DNA of 64,000 nucleotides from Dicaeum eximium. Lineage: Eukaryota > Chordata > Aves > Passeriformes > Dicaeidae. The notes below the pieces were generated by a model. That model was not told the DNA's origin. It made no database searches and worked only from the letters and a program-made list of their open reading frames with translations. The position numbers and the translations under genes are program-made. Positions 50,901 to 63,700 of this stretch are shown in pieces (within the stretch, counting starts at the first letter, position 1; each line of letters begins with the position of its first letter). The DNA lies in the NCBI GenBank assembly GCA_013396995.1, contig VWZP01007350.1, forward strand, positions 542,248-606,247. Reading direction: 5' to 3'.

Positions 50901-53900
50901 ACCTGCCTGGCAGGCAACTTATCCCTTCTTAAATGATAAGTACTTTTATGTGTTGCAACTACATGTCTTCTTATGTAATATTCTTTTTCCTTCCTCTGTA
51001 CAGGAATAACAGGAAATGTGGAACTGAACATGTCAGGAGACTGATTGTCCCAAACCTCTGCACCCAAGGCACTGCACAAAGGAACAGCCTGAACACCAAA
51101 GAAGGCTGTATCCTATAACTCCCAGGAGGTGTGAAGAGTGGAGTTCATCTCCAACTGAATGCATCATGTTTCTCATGAAACTGCAAACTCTGAGGCTGAG
51201 CATCTGAGTTCTAAATCAGGAGGGAAAATTCATTGCTAACTGCCTCCTACCTATCTTTCCAGGCTTTTGGTGCATTCTAAAGGAATTGCATAGAATCATA
51301 TTCCTTTGCCCTTGGAATACTGCTGATCCATTCTGTGGTAAACAGGAAAATATATCACAGAAATGACCCATCAGGATAGAATTCAGAGATAAAATTTAAG
51401 CCCTATAAGGAAATATTTCATGGGCCTGCTACTTAGAGGTCTCCCAAAAAAATGAGAGTTGCAAACCTCATGTTGTAGCAAACTCAAAAGGCTTAGTGTG
51501 GTTCAAAATCTTACCAATGATAAGTCTCACTATCAGCAAATCAAAATGACATAATGAAGCCTGCACAGCTCACCAAAGAGTAAGGAAACCTCTTTGGAAT
51601 AAGATATCATTCAGAAAGCTGGAGCTATCATTAATTTAAAAAACCCTTACAGGATTAAAACAAGTTAAACAAAACCCCCCAAGTTATACCAAGAAACAAA
51701 TTGCAAGATTATGAGGACTCATACCTGCAAATAAATTCTTCTCCACATACATAAAGAAGAGAAATATTGTAAAAGAAACTGTAGGAACACAAATAATAAC
51801 AGATGATCTGAAGGTCAGGTGATGATCACAATGCATATGAAGGTTTCAAAGGTGTAGCAAAAAAAACTCAAGTCATTTAAATCAGTGCTGATCATGGAAA
51901 AAAATCAGAGAGACTCCCATGCTGTGGGTCCCTCATTTTGGAGGAATTCTAAGGGTCCCTCTAAAATTAAAAAGCTTCTAAAAAAATGAGGAAAAACGAG
52001 ACAAATTATCCAATTTCCAGAACTAGGTTATACTGAGCCAAGGATTCAAAACAAACTCAGTATGGAAGTTTAATAATTAACAGTAACAACAACAGTTTTG
52101 CTTAAAACTGTTATAACACTTCAAGACCAGTCAGTAGCAAATGTGACTCCTAGACGAAGAGGAACCAGGGAGATCCAACTCAGGGGAAAACCACAAACCT
52201 TCAGAGAGGAAAAAGAACCAAAACAAAAGGAACATCCCAACACCTGAACAAGTTGAAAGATCAAAAGTACCTCTAAGGTATGACACCCACTTGCCATGTT
52301 CTTACTCATCCCAGGGCATGCACTTCTGGGCACTCTCTGAGCGGAGACAGACTGGCTACATGAGCATCCCGCTAGTCAGAAACAGCACAAGGTTCTAAAG
52401 TCATGTTAATGCATCTAATTAAAATTGCATCCCCTTATCCATGAATTTTACAAAGTAAGTCAAAACACAGAGACCAGACCACATAGACTAACAGCAGCCT
52501 TGAGATGTAACTGACTGGACTGAGTGAGAAAAACCTAACAATATGCTATGCATATGCTTAATAATCTCCTCAACCCTATGCAATATTTATGCTGAACGAG
52601 TGAGACTGGGAGTAAAAGTGATCATCTCCATCTCTGCTTGTACAAAACTCTCACGCAGCTTCAGCATCTGATAAAACCCCACAAATTTACCATCTGGTCA
52701 GAACAGGTGCTATTTCATTCTCAGCTTATTTCAGTAAATGCCTCGGAAATGAAAACCCAGATAAGCGAACACGTGTGGAATCTTCTCTTAGCACTCTTTA
52801 ACTATTGGTGTCAGAGGAAGCATTATACAGCTCTTCCTCATGCTTGGCTCTGCTGGGATACCATAGGGTTTTTCCAAGGGGATGAGTGATTATCCCAGCA
52901 CACTGCTACCACTTACATTTAAAGAATTTTGATGGGACTAAAAGTCCAGGTAGCAAGAGCAGGACCTGAGTGGCATCACTTGGTAAACTACTGTAATAAC
53001 TTACTACAAACCTCTAGAAGATCTTCATTTGTAACCTTCGAAAAGAATTCAAAAGCCTTCATGTTCAAAGAATATTTTTTTCTATTACAATTACCTATTT
53101 TAAAGTATTTCTTAAATGTGACTGTTTAGCACAAAAGTAAGGTATTTTCCCTCAAGAAGTTATTTATATCTCCATTAAACACCATCTTCCAGCTTATTTA
53201 CAATCAAAACACTGGTGTGAACTCAGAATTATCTCACTCCTTTGAATTGGATTAATTAGATGTGATCACTGTTCAGCTAAATCCAGAAATCTTTTTTTTT
53301 AACTCAAAAATTTACTAGTCATCTTCAAAGATATGGAAACCTGGGGAGCAGTGCACCACTTGAAGAAAATTCTTTTAGATTAAGTATTTCAAGAGCAAAG
53401 TCATAAAAATCTGCAGTTCTGCTGGAATGGATGGGTATTCTCTGAGCTATGATTGCTAAGGATATTTTTATCACAGTAAAACAGAATAAACACTTGATAA
53501 AATTCATTTTGAAGACAATCATTTGGGATGAAATTTGACTGCACCTGTGTTTGTTTCTTTCCTTCCTACACAGCTCAACAGTTCATTTACATTTGGTAAA
53601 TAAGGTCTTACAATACTGCACACTTGGACCACCATTTCTTATAAAAAGGAGGGGACAAGCCTTTGTCCAATTAATTAATAGAACTGTAATGCAGCTGCAT
53701 TACACTAAACTCTGCTTTTTCTTTTTGTCTTTTCCTACATGCTAATTGCAGGGGCACCTCAATAAGGCAGATGTATTTTTCTGTCGCAGTTATGTTTAGT
53801 GCATATTTGACTTTTTTTACCTTAAATGTCCCAAAGTAATTTGTAACCCTGAAATATACAGTCTAAGAAAAACAGGTGTAGAACGTATATTTTTCTTTTC

Positions 53901-54890
53901 CAAGTCTTTACTTAAAAAAAAAATTAGTAAAGACAGCATGAAAAGAGATAAAGACAGCCTAGGAAAAGGAGTGCTCAAAATCTGAATTTAAAGAACTTAG
54001 CTCATTTTAAAAAACTAAGTGAATCACCTCTCAGCTGATCCAAACCAGATTCGTACATGTTAAACTCTCATATCTGTATCACTATGTGAAAACTCACAGA
54101 GCACTACAGTTGCCAGTAGGTCTCAGCTGATTCCAGAGCAGAATTGTGAGGGGCAGGAACTTGAGTATACTCACTCAATCTGTTTACAGAAATTTTGACT
54201 ATTCAGCTGTTTTTTCCAAGTCCAGTTGTGCGAATTGAGCACAAGCACACAGCACACAAAACACTGTCAAATTTGCTGTGAGAATGTCTGTGCTAACAGC
54301 TTCAACAAAGAGACAAGAGTCTGAACCAAGGGGAGGCTCAGCTACCTCCTTTTCCCCATCAGATCAGACCAAGGCAAATTTGTCAGGGTTAAAAGCAAGT
54401 TCTGTGTTTCTTGTTTGCCTGTTCTGTCATCCAGTGCCATTGTTTTGTTTACATTTCTGTCAATCTTGCACATTTCATTAGCAGTCATTTCCTTTCCAAA
54501 GCCTTCCCCCATAACGGGAAGATTATCAACACTATAAGTTATAAATTACTTTTAGAATGCCCTTAAAAGGTAGAGGAAGAAAAGAAGACCAGAAAAAAAA
54601 AAAGTCCTGTTATAAAGTGTGCATCCTTTTAGTCTTTAATTTGAAATGTTAATGAAATTACTGGCAGGCAGTAATCTGTTACTGTCACATGATACAAAAA
54701 ATGAAAGAGATGTCTTAGTACTGTTTTTAAATGCTTAAAATAAATTCATAAGATGCAGGTGTCAAATTATAAAATCAATCATAAAAATTATGTGGTTTTC
54801 TGAAGATTTATTAATATAAAAGCAAACACTTAAGAGAACCTAATATTATTTCTGTGGCATTTTAAAAAATTAGGATATTGTAGAAAATAA
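44940..54890. other. AT-rich noncoding stretch
   Basis: No gene or nameable transposon seen. Two small homeobox or POU-site-rich spots (CATTAATTATGCATTACAGCAGCTG near 45386; ATTATTAATTATTAATGCAT near 47847) and a poly(A) run (50702-50719) are the only local features. All frames are under 85 codons and unconvincing. Confidence 0.55.
50702..50719 (+). repeat. Poly(A) run
   Basis: Eighteen A residues after GCCTAGC. No recognisable retrocopy upstream. Confidence 0.75.
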
Positions 54891-54894
54891 AAGG

Positions 54895-54922
54895 TAAGTA
54901 CTTCCAAATATGGAAGTACTTA
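54895..54922. repeat. Perfect 12-bp hairpin
   Basis: TAAGTACTTCCA (54895-54906) and TGGAAGTACTTA (54911-54922) are exact reverse complements separated by the 4-base loop AATA. As DNA it is a strong short cruciform candidate; as RNA it would be a stable stem-loop. The flanks do not extend the pairing, so it does not resemble a microRNA precursor. It could be a dimeric binding site (a TTCC/GGAA pair) or chance. Confidence 0.7.
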
Positions 54923-55323
54923 GCATTTTAAAGTGCTATACAGCATGTGAAGAACCTCTCATCACTAAGTGCATCATTCTTATCCTCTAGGTTAACTTGA
55001 GCTGCTGCTATGTTGTCAGTCAGTCTACAAAGACAAGGGCAAGTACTACTGCTTCAGTTAAGGATCCATGCTTGAGTTGTTGTTGATAGTTCTGATGAAA
55101 GGGTTTGGGTTTTCTTCAGGTTTTTTATTTGTGTTTGTATTTAATAGATGGGAAGTGTACTTGGCAACATGGCACAATCCTCCAGAGGTAACAGAGTACC
55201 AAACATTATATAAAAAGAAACTTTTTCTGGCAAAGTCTGCCCATAAAGACAAAGTTTCCAATGATCGCCGTAAAAGCAGGTGTTCATTATTCCTATTAAC
55301 TTTAGACTTGAATATGTATTAAC

Positions 55324-55388
55324 AAAAAAAAAAAAAAAAAAAAACCCACAAAAAAAAAAAAAAAAAAACCCAAAAAAAAAAAAAAAAA
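55324..55388 (+). repeat. Interrupted poly(A) tract with CCC units
   Basis: Three A runs of about 18-21 bases separated by CCCAC and CCC. The near-regular spacing suggests local duplication of an A-run plus CCC unit. It follows TATGTATTAAC, and no AATAAA signal or retrocopy was recognised before it. Confidence 0.85.
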
Positions 55389-55455
55389 CCAGCTATATTC
55401 TAGAAAGCACCACTCTGACTTTCCCTCTAAGAGGCAAAATGTGAGAGCCAAACAA

Positions 55456-55506
55456 TAGTCCAAGAGACCCAGCAATAACGTATTGATACCTAGTCCAAGA
55501 GACCCA
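55456..55506 (+). repeat. Spaced 16-bp direct repeat
   Basis: TAGTCCAAGAGACCCA occurs at 55456-55471 and again at 55491-55506, a 35-base period. It may reflect a small tandem duplication, or part of an unrecognised long terminal repeat or other repeat. Confidence 0.65.
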
Positions 55507-55587
55507 TTCTCCAATGGCATGGAGAAACAGTTCCTTTTCCCATAACCCATTTCTAAAACAATCTGACAGCCAGGTTTAACAGCCAAT

Positions 55588-55960
55588 GAAATCAATTCAG
55601 TCCTTACTCAAGGGTGTTTTACTGCCCAAAGAAAAGGCTCCTGCCAAGGCATCCTTATCAAAAGGACCAGTTTGTAGCAGATCTGAAACTCCTGACAGCT
55701 GGGGCTCCCTACAAAACATATGAGGTAACCCATGAGGAGCTGGAAGAGAGGATAATGACAGAGCTAAGCCCACAGGCCCTTCTCCCAGCCAAGAAATGAC
55801 CTGACACTCTGGACTGACCTGAGCAGCGGCTGCGTGGCTGGAGACAAGGAGAGGGGAGGTCATGTAGCACTCAGAAATGAACAAATGAGGGCAGACACCC
55901 ATTTTCTCCTCACCATTGGTAAAGCCTGTTATTCTTTTGCTCCATTGTCCCAACTTACTT
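55588..55960. other. Block with long overlapping frames on both strands
   Basis: The minus strand has a 118-codon frame (55597-55953). The plus strand has about 70 open codons from just after a TGA at 55587-55589 to a TGA at 55797-55799, nominally starting at GTG. The plus-strand product is rich in charged residues (EVTHEELEERIMTE), and the block is GC-richer than its surroundings. No family recognised on either strand. It could be a remnant of a mobile element or of an old retrocopy; its position beside the poly(A) tract and direct repeat makes a repeat origin the likelier explanation. Confidence 0.2.
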
Positions 55961-57530
55961 CCCAGAAGAGTTAGTTACAGAAAGTGAAACCGCCTCTGTG
56001 GTTTCCCATAAAAATTGAAATAATTGGCAAAATCCATTGCCTTGAGTCAGAGAGGAACACATCAGAGAGGGGAGAAGGGGATTGTCCCATGCTGTCCAAA
56101 TATTTTGACATATTTCACATTGAAATAGGTCAAATTTTTAGTTAGCAACAACCTTCTAATTTCAGTTTGCTTTGAAATGCTTCTTTAAACAGAAATGCTC
56201 TCTGCTGTCCAGCTTTACACTGCTGCAGCTCATGGGATGGCACTGGACTCATCTTGTTGTGACCTCCAGGAGCCCTTATGCAAGCCAAGAAACAGCAGCC
56301 AGCTGTCACTTCTCACAACACACACAGAGCCACAAACTGCAGAGACTTATCTGGGAAGAGATTACTCTGATTGCAAGCTGGGGCAGAGGAGAAAACTGGG
56401 GTCATCTGCTGTTAGTGGTAGAAGCACAGTCAGAAAAATCTTAATTCCTTTTTTCAATTACTTTTTTGTTCATGGGTGTGTTGAATCACAAGCTCAACTC
56501 TGGTTATTTTTGGTTTTTTTTATTGGTAATTTCAAGTATAACTAGGTATCTGGGTATATGAATCCTGCCTCTACCCAGAGACAATGTCAGTATTCATGTA
56601 GGAGCTGTACCTAACTGTAGTACATTTATATTGTATGGAGCTGAAATACTCCAACAGAACTATAGGCAGCTTCTAATTAAACAAAACTGTACAAGGAAAC
56701 AGTCAACCAACTCAGTGCATGCATACCACCAGTAAAGACATGCAGCTGCATGCATCAGGAATGTGTTTAAAGTGCAAATCCAATGTAGCCAGATAGACCT
56801 AGAAGTTCATCAGCAAAAGCTTGAAGACTGACCCAGTAATGTAATCTAGTACTGTTAATGCACCGTTAGAGACACCTTGTAAGAGCAAAACAGTAATCTT
56901 GACATCAGCCCAGTAGTGGCCACCTTGTCCTACACAGCTGCTCAAGGAGGGGAAGGAGCAGGAAGGCTTCCTCTCTGACCTCTCCCCAGCAGAGAAACTA
57001 ATCAAAGCTGCTGTCCTCACACTTGGCAGGGTAATTTGCACCAGAACTTACAGAGAAAAGTATGACAGCAGCATACACCAAAAAATCTCCAAGCTCCTGG
57101 ATTTAATTCTGGGATTTATTAACAAAACAGGCTCTGGAAACAGACACAAAGCACACCACTACCTATGGGAACCAGGGACTAGATTAAGGTAGGGGAGAAA
57201 ATGGTTCTGCTTCACATAACAAAAATAATTAATTAGGGAAATCAGCCTGCACCTTTCTAATGGATTACAGCTTGTGTGCCCAGCCTGCCAAGCCCTGAAC
57301 AACCCATGAAGAGTCAATTCCATTCCCCCATACTCCTATGGGACATCATGTTGTCCATATACGAGGGTTAATGAAAACTGCTGTTCAAAGACTGCTTGAG
57401 GCTAAAGCTTGCCATGATGCAGCTTCACCATACAAAAACAGCACAGGCCTCATCCTGCCACAGGCACAGCTACAGCCCAAAAGGCTGCTCTGAAGCCCTC
57501 CTGGAGCACCTACTCAAGTAGTGGGGGCTC
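55961..57530. other. Noncoding stretch
   Basis: No gene recognised. Two overlapping plus-strand frames (56172-56444 and 56195-56545) lack any domain. Confidence 0.5.
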
Positions 57531-57534
57531 TCCA

Positions 57535-57790
57535 ATGCCTGCCTGCCACAGGGGTGTTAGCTCAAGCCTAGCCCATCATAGATATGCTAATGCTGCTAAA
57601 ACTGAGTGCTCCCAAATGAAACTTTTCCACTCACAAGCATATTGTGTGCTTAAATGCCATGAAAAAATATAAATTGTTCTCCTCAAGCCCCAGCAGGTTC
57701 CTTAATGACTAAGCTCCACTAATTAGTAACAGCTGTTAATGAAGTGAGCAGGTACAAACCTAACCTCTTCAATTAATGCATGAGATTCTT
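57535..57790. promoter_or_regulatory. Candidate conserved noncoding block
   Basis: A cluster of homeodomain and POU-like sites (ATATGCTAATGC, TTAATGACTAAG, ACTAATTAGTAAC, GTTAATGAAG, TCAATTAATGCATGAG) with an E-box CAGCTG in complex, repeat-free sequence. The central ACTAATTAGT is a perfect 10-bp palindrome around TAATTA. Regulatory function is inferred from motif density only. Confidence 0.3.
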
Positions 57791-60700
57791 AGACTAAACT
57801 AAAATTCAAAGGGAAGCTTGTAAGTAAAAAAGGAAAAAAAATAACATTCCATGGTCAATATTTTTGTTGCTGAGACCATATTATTTCTTCCAAACCCACA
57901 TATATCAGTGTTTATCAAATGTAGAACTTATTTGTACTAAAACCTTACCATTTCCATACAGCTTAGGCAAACACAGCTTGCCATTACTTTTAAAAAACTA
58001 ATGCATCCTCTCTAAACAAATAAACCAAGACACAAATACTTACAACAGTCCAAATATGGAACACTGTTAATGGCTGGTTAACTCTATCATTACATCTCAG
58101 AAGAAATTATGCTTTTTGGAAAGTGTGATTTGTCAGAGAAAAAGTTCTCTGGCAGAGGTAGAATTGGTAGAAACCTGAAGTTGCATGATTATTTACATAG
58201 AATCACTGCACAAGGAGATTTACAGCTATCTTGCAATGTCCTTCTCAAGGCTGAAATTAAATTATTTTTCCTGTTATTCCACTAGTGAGGAGCCACTACA
58301 AGTCTCCTGTTCATCGAGTCCCCAGTGGTAAGAGAAAATTAGATCAGGGACTTACACTGCCATCCAATGTAGTAGATTTTCCATCCAAAATGTTAAATTG
58401 CCAATTAAAATAAAAATATTCAAATGAGTATTCAATACGAAGTTTGCCTCTAACTGTATTCTAAACGTGCTCCACAGAAATACAAAGCAAAATTTTCTTA
58501 AATATAAAATGCTCTGGCAATCTCCTCGCACTAAAGAAGCCATAAAAGAAGGAGGAAAGTGAGGGAGGGCAGGGAAATGTATTCACTAAGTTACTTCCAA
58601 GCTGTTTGCCTAACCTTGATTACCACCCTTTGTACTGTGCAGATGCCTGGTTAGAGCTCTTTAGAGATCCTTTGGGGACTTCTGTGATGAAGTGGCAGGT
58701 AGGGAGATATGACTAGAGAATAAGGGTTATGTATTTACATATTGGCCTTAAGGATCCCCATTTTCCAACTCTTTATCCCAAGTGGTATTAGTTTTAAGCT
58801 AATAATCACTTATTATCTCAGGTAATTAAAACTCCAGAAACTTCGTGAGTTATTTAGCTAACTGTATTAAAACCTAAGTCTGGGATTACCCAGTAGAGGG
58901 ATTTTTGCTCTATACAGAATGCCATAGAAATCTTGAAATATAAAAGAAAAACAAACAAAAGAACAGAATCATTTATATGTAATGATTTAAAATACTGAGT
59001 CAGTTTGGGGGAAAACATGCAACTCCAAAGAGCATCACCATAAAGAAAACCAAAAAACCCCCAAGCATATGGCCATCTTCATCTGCCTTGAAAAATAAAC
59101 ATTGGTTTGGTCTTTGCAATTTTTGTGTGTGTGTGTTTGTATGCCCAGAGCTTCACAGAAGTTCTCAAGCCCAAATCTGTACAAGCCATGGAAAACCCCC
59201 ATTCACATGACTGTACTTAGAGCATTGCATTGAGGTCTGAGTCCATAACTCTTGTCTGGACACAGTTCCTGTAACAATGTCTCTGAATTATTTCACTCTT
59301 CAGCTACTGTCCCCTGTGTATCTGAATTTATGTCAGTGCTTAAATCTTGCTTTATACCAAGATATCTTATTCCCACTTCCATTAGAGACTACCTTGCAAT
59401 CCCCCCTGAGTATTCTCTTTATTAAAGGATCTGTAGGTTGAACAGGGATCTCATACTCTTGCATGTGCAAATAAACCTCAGACCAAGCACTCAGCATTGC
59501 AGACACAAGCCCACAGGGTCATGCAAGACTGGAAAGAACTCTGTTAACTCCAGAGGGCACATTGAGCATGAGCTGGGGGTGGTGCCAGAGTAAGAACTGC
59601 TGAAATTTGTGAATCCAGCCATGCAGTTCAACAAGCTGTCAAGCACCTGCTGAATAGGGAAAGTGAGGGGAAGCAGGTCTGGAATTGACTGGAGAGCCAA
59701 ACAATGAACTACCAAGCAGTTGTTGTTACAACAAGTGATGGCTTATTTCTACATTGGCATGAGTATAACTGTGAACTCCAGTGTTTGTTTTAAACAAAAG
59801 ATAGCAACAAGATACTTCTGAAGTGAAAGCTTTCATAGTGTTTCCTTTATATTTACTCTTTCCTTAGGCCATGCAAATTTCCTTCCAGTTGATGTCTTCA
59901 GAGTTAAAAGACAGTTCTGAAAAAAGACACATTGCACATATAAATAGATTATTGAAATACATTAAGAAATAGTATTTACAGGAAAAAAAACCAACTTATT
60001 TTCCTTCATTGTCTTCTTATTCATCAAGATCTGTCCAGAACAGGATTTCTTTTTTTTCCCTCCAAATCACAAAACAGCAGCAGGGAAAAAAACAACCCAC
60101 TTTGTGCAATTTACCAGTAGCTGAGTTTGTGCCCATCAGAAGCATTTCTGAGTGTTTTACCAACACTCGTAGGCTCCAGCAAAGACCTAAAGGCCTATTC
60201 TTCTTCTGGCCTTTAAGATAAGTCACAAAAACATGAGGCACTGACAGACATCTTGCAGCAAAATTACCTCAAGTTAGTTTAAGTCTGTCACCCTCTACTG
60301 TCTACCCCATCCCTCTGCAAAAAGTTACTGATCATAGAGAGCTTCCCCATGCAATAAACCCAACCATAAGCCAAGCAGCCACCTTGACCACTTTCACAGA
60401 TGGTACGGAATTGTTGTCCTTACAAAGAAAATAAAAACTATTTTAAGTTAAGGATGGTAAATGAAGTCAAAAGCTAAACCTAAGTCAAAGCTTCCACATC
60501 AGCGGCTTTAGTAATGCAAGAATTTAGACAGCTTCAGTATTGGAAGCAGTAAAATCATGTGCAGTATCATACAGAAAATTTACATTCCCTTTTGGCATAA
60601 TTTTGCCAGTATACTACACAGTAGCAAAAAGACATCTACATATCTAGGAACTGGTGTTGCTCGACTTGATTAAAAATGATACTGTTGATCATTCAAATAA

Positions 60701-63700
60701 GGTATACAATACACCTGTGTCTAGGCCATAATTTTTAGTCTGTCCACTCCCCCCACCCTTGTTTGGATTTTAACTTCTACATTAACTCTGTTGCCTTTGG
60801 AGATAACCAGCAAAAACTGAAATTTGCAGAAGCACTCCTTCGCTGGTCAGGATGCAATCTACACAACAACAAATCTTAAATAGTTTCCCTAAACTCCCTA
60901 CAGCGCCACAACTACTCGTGTCATTGATATTTCTGTTAGACATTAATGGCCTGAGTGACTCAGTCTCAAGTAGGTCTTGGTGGTTACACAGTTAATAAAA
61001 TTTAGTGCCATCATATCAACCATGACAAAGATGAAGATGGTAAGATTTCTTCAAGTTCCTTTTTGTCAGTCTTTCCTGCACACAAATACAAACACAATCC
61101 ATATATACACCTGTGCGTAGATATAATCCATAAATCATTGTCCATATGCATTTGAAATGAAATATTGACAACTTGTTTACTTTTTAAATTTCACCTATGT
61201 GGAGTTAGAAGATATAGCAAGACTCAGTCACATTCAGAACTTTAGCATAAAAGAACCCCGAAAGAGTAATTTAAGTCTGTCTTGAGTGAGAACATTTCAT
61301 GTATCTTCTGGATGTTAAGGGGTTTTACACGTTTTTTTAAAAAATCATTTCCCAAATGCAGTGCCATGATATTGCCTCTGAGAGCTGAGATAAAGTGATA
61401 CACATATGCTCAACACATTGATGTGAGCAAAGTGGTTACCTCGGCAACAACCTTGTAAAAGCTTCCTTCTCCTAAATTACAATGGTGACTGTTGGAGAAA
61501 GTGTTTTTTCTCAGTCCGATCTGGAAAATAATTTCTTATATTTAATTAATAGATTTTTCAGGGCCTTAGACTTTTTGCAGTTAAACTACACCCGCTTTAT
61601 CCCATGTACCTTCAAAGTTTAACACTTAGAACTTACGTAGTATTTGGCTTATATTAATTTCCAAATTCAATACGTTTCTTATTCAAATAAAGCTGCAGAT
61701 ATATTTGAATGGACTGAATTTGCCACCATTGTCTGCAGCTGCAGATATTCTACATACAGCAGACATATATAAAACAAATATTTTTGCAAGGTTTAACAAA
61801 TAGCTTTTAAAAATAAAGCTACACATAAGAACCTGTTAATAAGAAAAATATATTCCCAACCATTACACACAATTTCCAAAGAGTTCCTGTGTTCCAAGAA
61901 GCACAGCTTCAACTAAAGGATTTCCACGTTCCCAAATTAATTTTCTGTTTATGAAAGTCCTGTGTCACCTACAGCTAATGAATGTATGCCTGGGAGCACT
62001 TGCCCAGGCCATATTTTGCCAAAATCAATTATGTTCCTTTTGCTGCTTTAAGAGTCCAAAGAACATTCTTATCATATGTGCTACAATGTGAGACGCAAAA
62101 CACTTCCAAAAAGTCAACAAATTTTTGATTGGTGACAAAAGACCGAAAGTCTTTCGTGCGTGTCTGAGCACACAGCTCAGTGTGCCAGAGGAGGAAAGCA
62201 AGAAACCTCAAGGACACAGTGGATATTTGATCAGGCATCACTGAGGAATACACCATTCTTAATTTTTGCACAGTGCATACAGGCTAAGCCAATAAAATCT
62301 TATTCCTAAGTCATGTCTTCCTGGGATCCCACAGGTCTCCCAGTGCCTACAGGAGATTGGAAGTTTAGTTAATGTCTCAGATACAAAGTACACCTACCAA
62401 TTTGTATTATATTCGGTCTTATAATGATGTAAATTACTCATTATGATCTTGCTTTTATTCAGTGTAGCCAGCCACTATGATAATCTTAGATTATTTAGTT
62501 ACCACTTATTCAGAAATACATTAAATTAATATATTAGTATGAACATCCAGCCCAGCCCAACTACTCCTTGGACAAAAGGATAGGAGGGTTACCTTTTTAT
62601 GATATTATAATTTGTGTTCATTACATTCTAAAGCCTTCCATGTGCCTCAGGAAAGAAATATGTTCTGCATATTAGTCTAATATGCTAATTACTACCAACT
62701 ATTAATCACTTAGGTTCAAATTATGGTTAATAAGCCATGAGCGAGACAAGTCTTGGGTACGTGAATTTACCAGTATCCTACCAAAGCTAGACAAAGAAAA
62801 GGCTCTCATGTCCAGTTACAACTTGATCCCAGTCACATGAGACCAAGTAAAGAGCTAGTGAAGACATCAGGAAATCACAAATCCCTACCTGTTCCACCTT
62901 TAGTTTCACACACAGCTGCAACCCAGGAGCAGCAGTACACAGAACTAGAAACCTTTATTCAGTTTACAGAGGAACATGGGAATTGCTTGGATGAAAAAGT
63001 ACAGCATCCATGAACACCCACACAAGAAAAAATGATCCAGTTGTGCCCTATTCTCTTCCACATGAGAGAATCTCACTGTGGACTGCACCAATGGACATAA
63101 AGCACACAGATATATTGGACTCTGAGACACAGAGCCAACACTGTCTAGAATATACCTTACTATACAATAATAAGAGGCACTCAGGACCTGGATGAGGAAT
63201 GCACCTGCTGGAAAAAGCCATCAGAGCAACAGTTTAATATCAAGCTAATCAATGACACCCTTTGATGCCTGTAGTAGGACCAATCTACTGAAAGGACACT
63301 CTGCACACCCACAAGTCTTCTCTTTTGTCTATGCTTTCAGCCTACATATTTAGAGAAGCCCCTGAACTCAGCTTTTGCCTCTTGTGTTCCTTCTTAATGA
63401 GCTTGAAACTGGCATTCCTCCTAAATCCAGCCTACCCTTTGCTCACTGATGAAGCCCACTGGCAGCACATGACACAGCTTTTTTTGTTGCTAAGAGAATG
63501 TGCATTTTAGTTTATGACTTGTTCACTTGAATTTCCTGGTCATTTGGAAACTACTTCTAAACCTTGCTATGCTGGTATCATTTATTTCAGCAGAAATGCC
63601 ATTATAGCATCATTTAGCATTAACACCTCTCCCACAGAGTTAACTGTTTGTGACCCCACAAGTCAATTGCTGTAATTCCTTTCCAGCAGTGATCTGCTGC

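Noticed and set aside
55140..55195. Exon-like segment between TTTAATAG and AGAGGTAACA
   Set aside because: The acceptor has a poor pyrimidine tract, the putative exon is only about 45 bases and no partner exons were found.
55302..55595. Minus-strand frame with poly-Phe stretches
   Set aside because: It translates the reverse of the interrupted poly(A) tract; a composition artefact.
58199..58215. ATAGAATCAC-type word resembling a CR1 3' end
   Set aside because: Only a short word matches; the following sequence does not resemble the CR1 3' region. Similar isolated words near 10478, 21118 and 51290 were rejected for the same reason.
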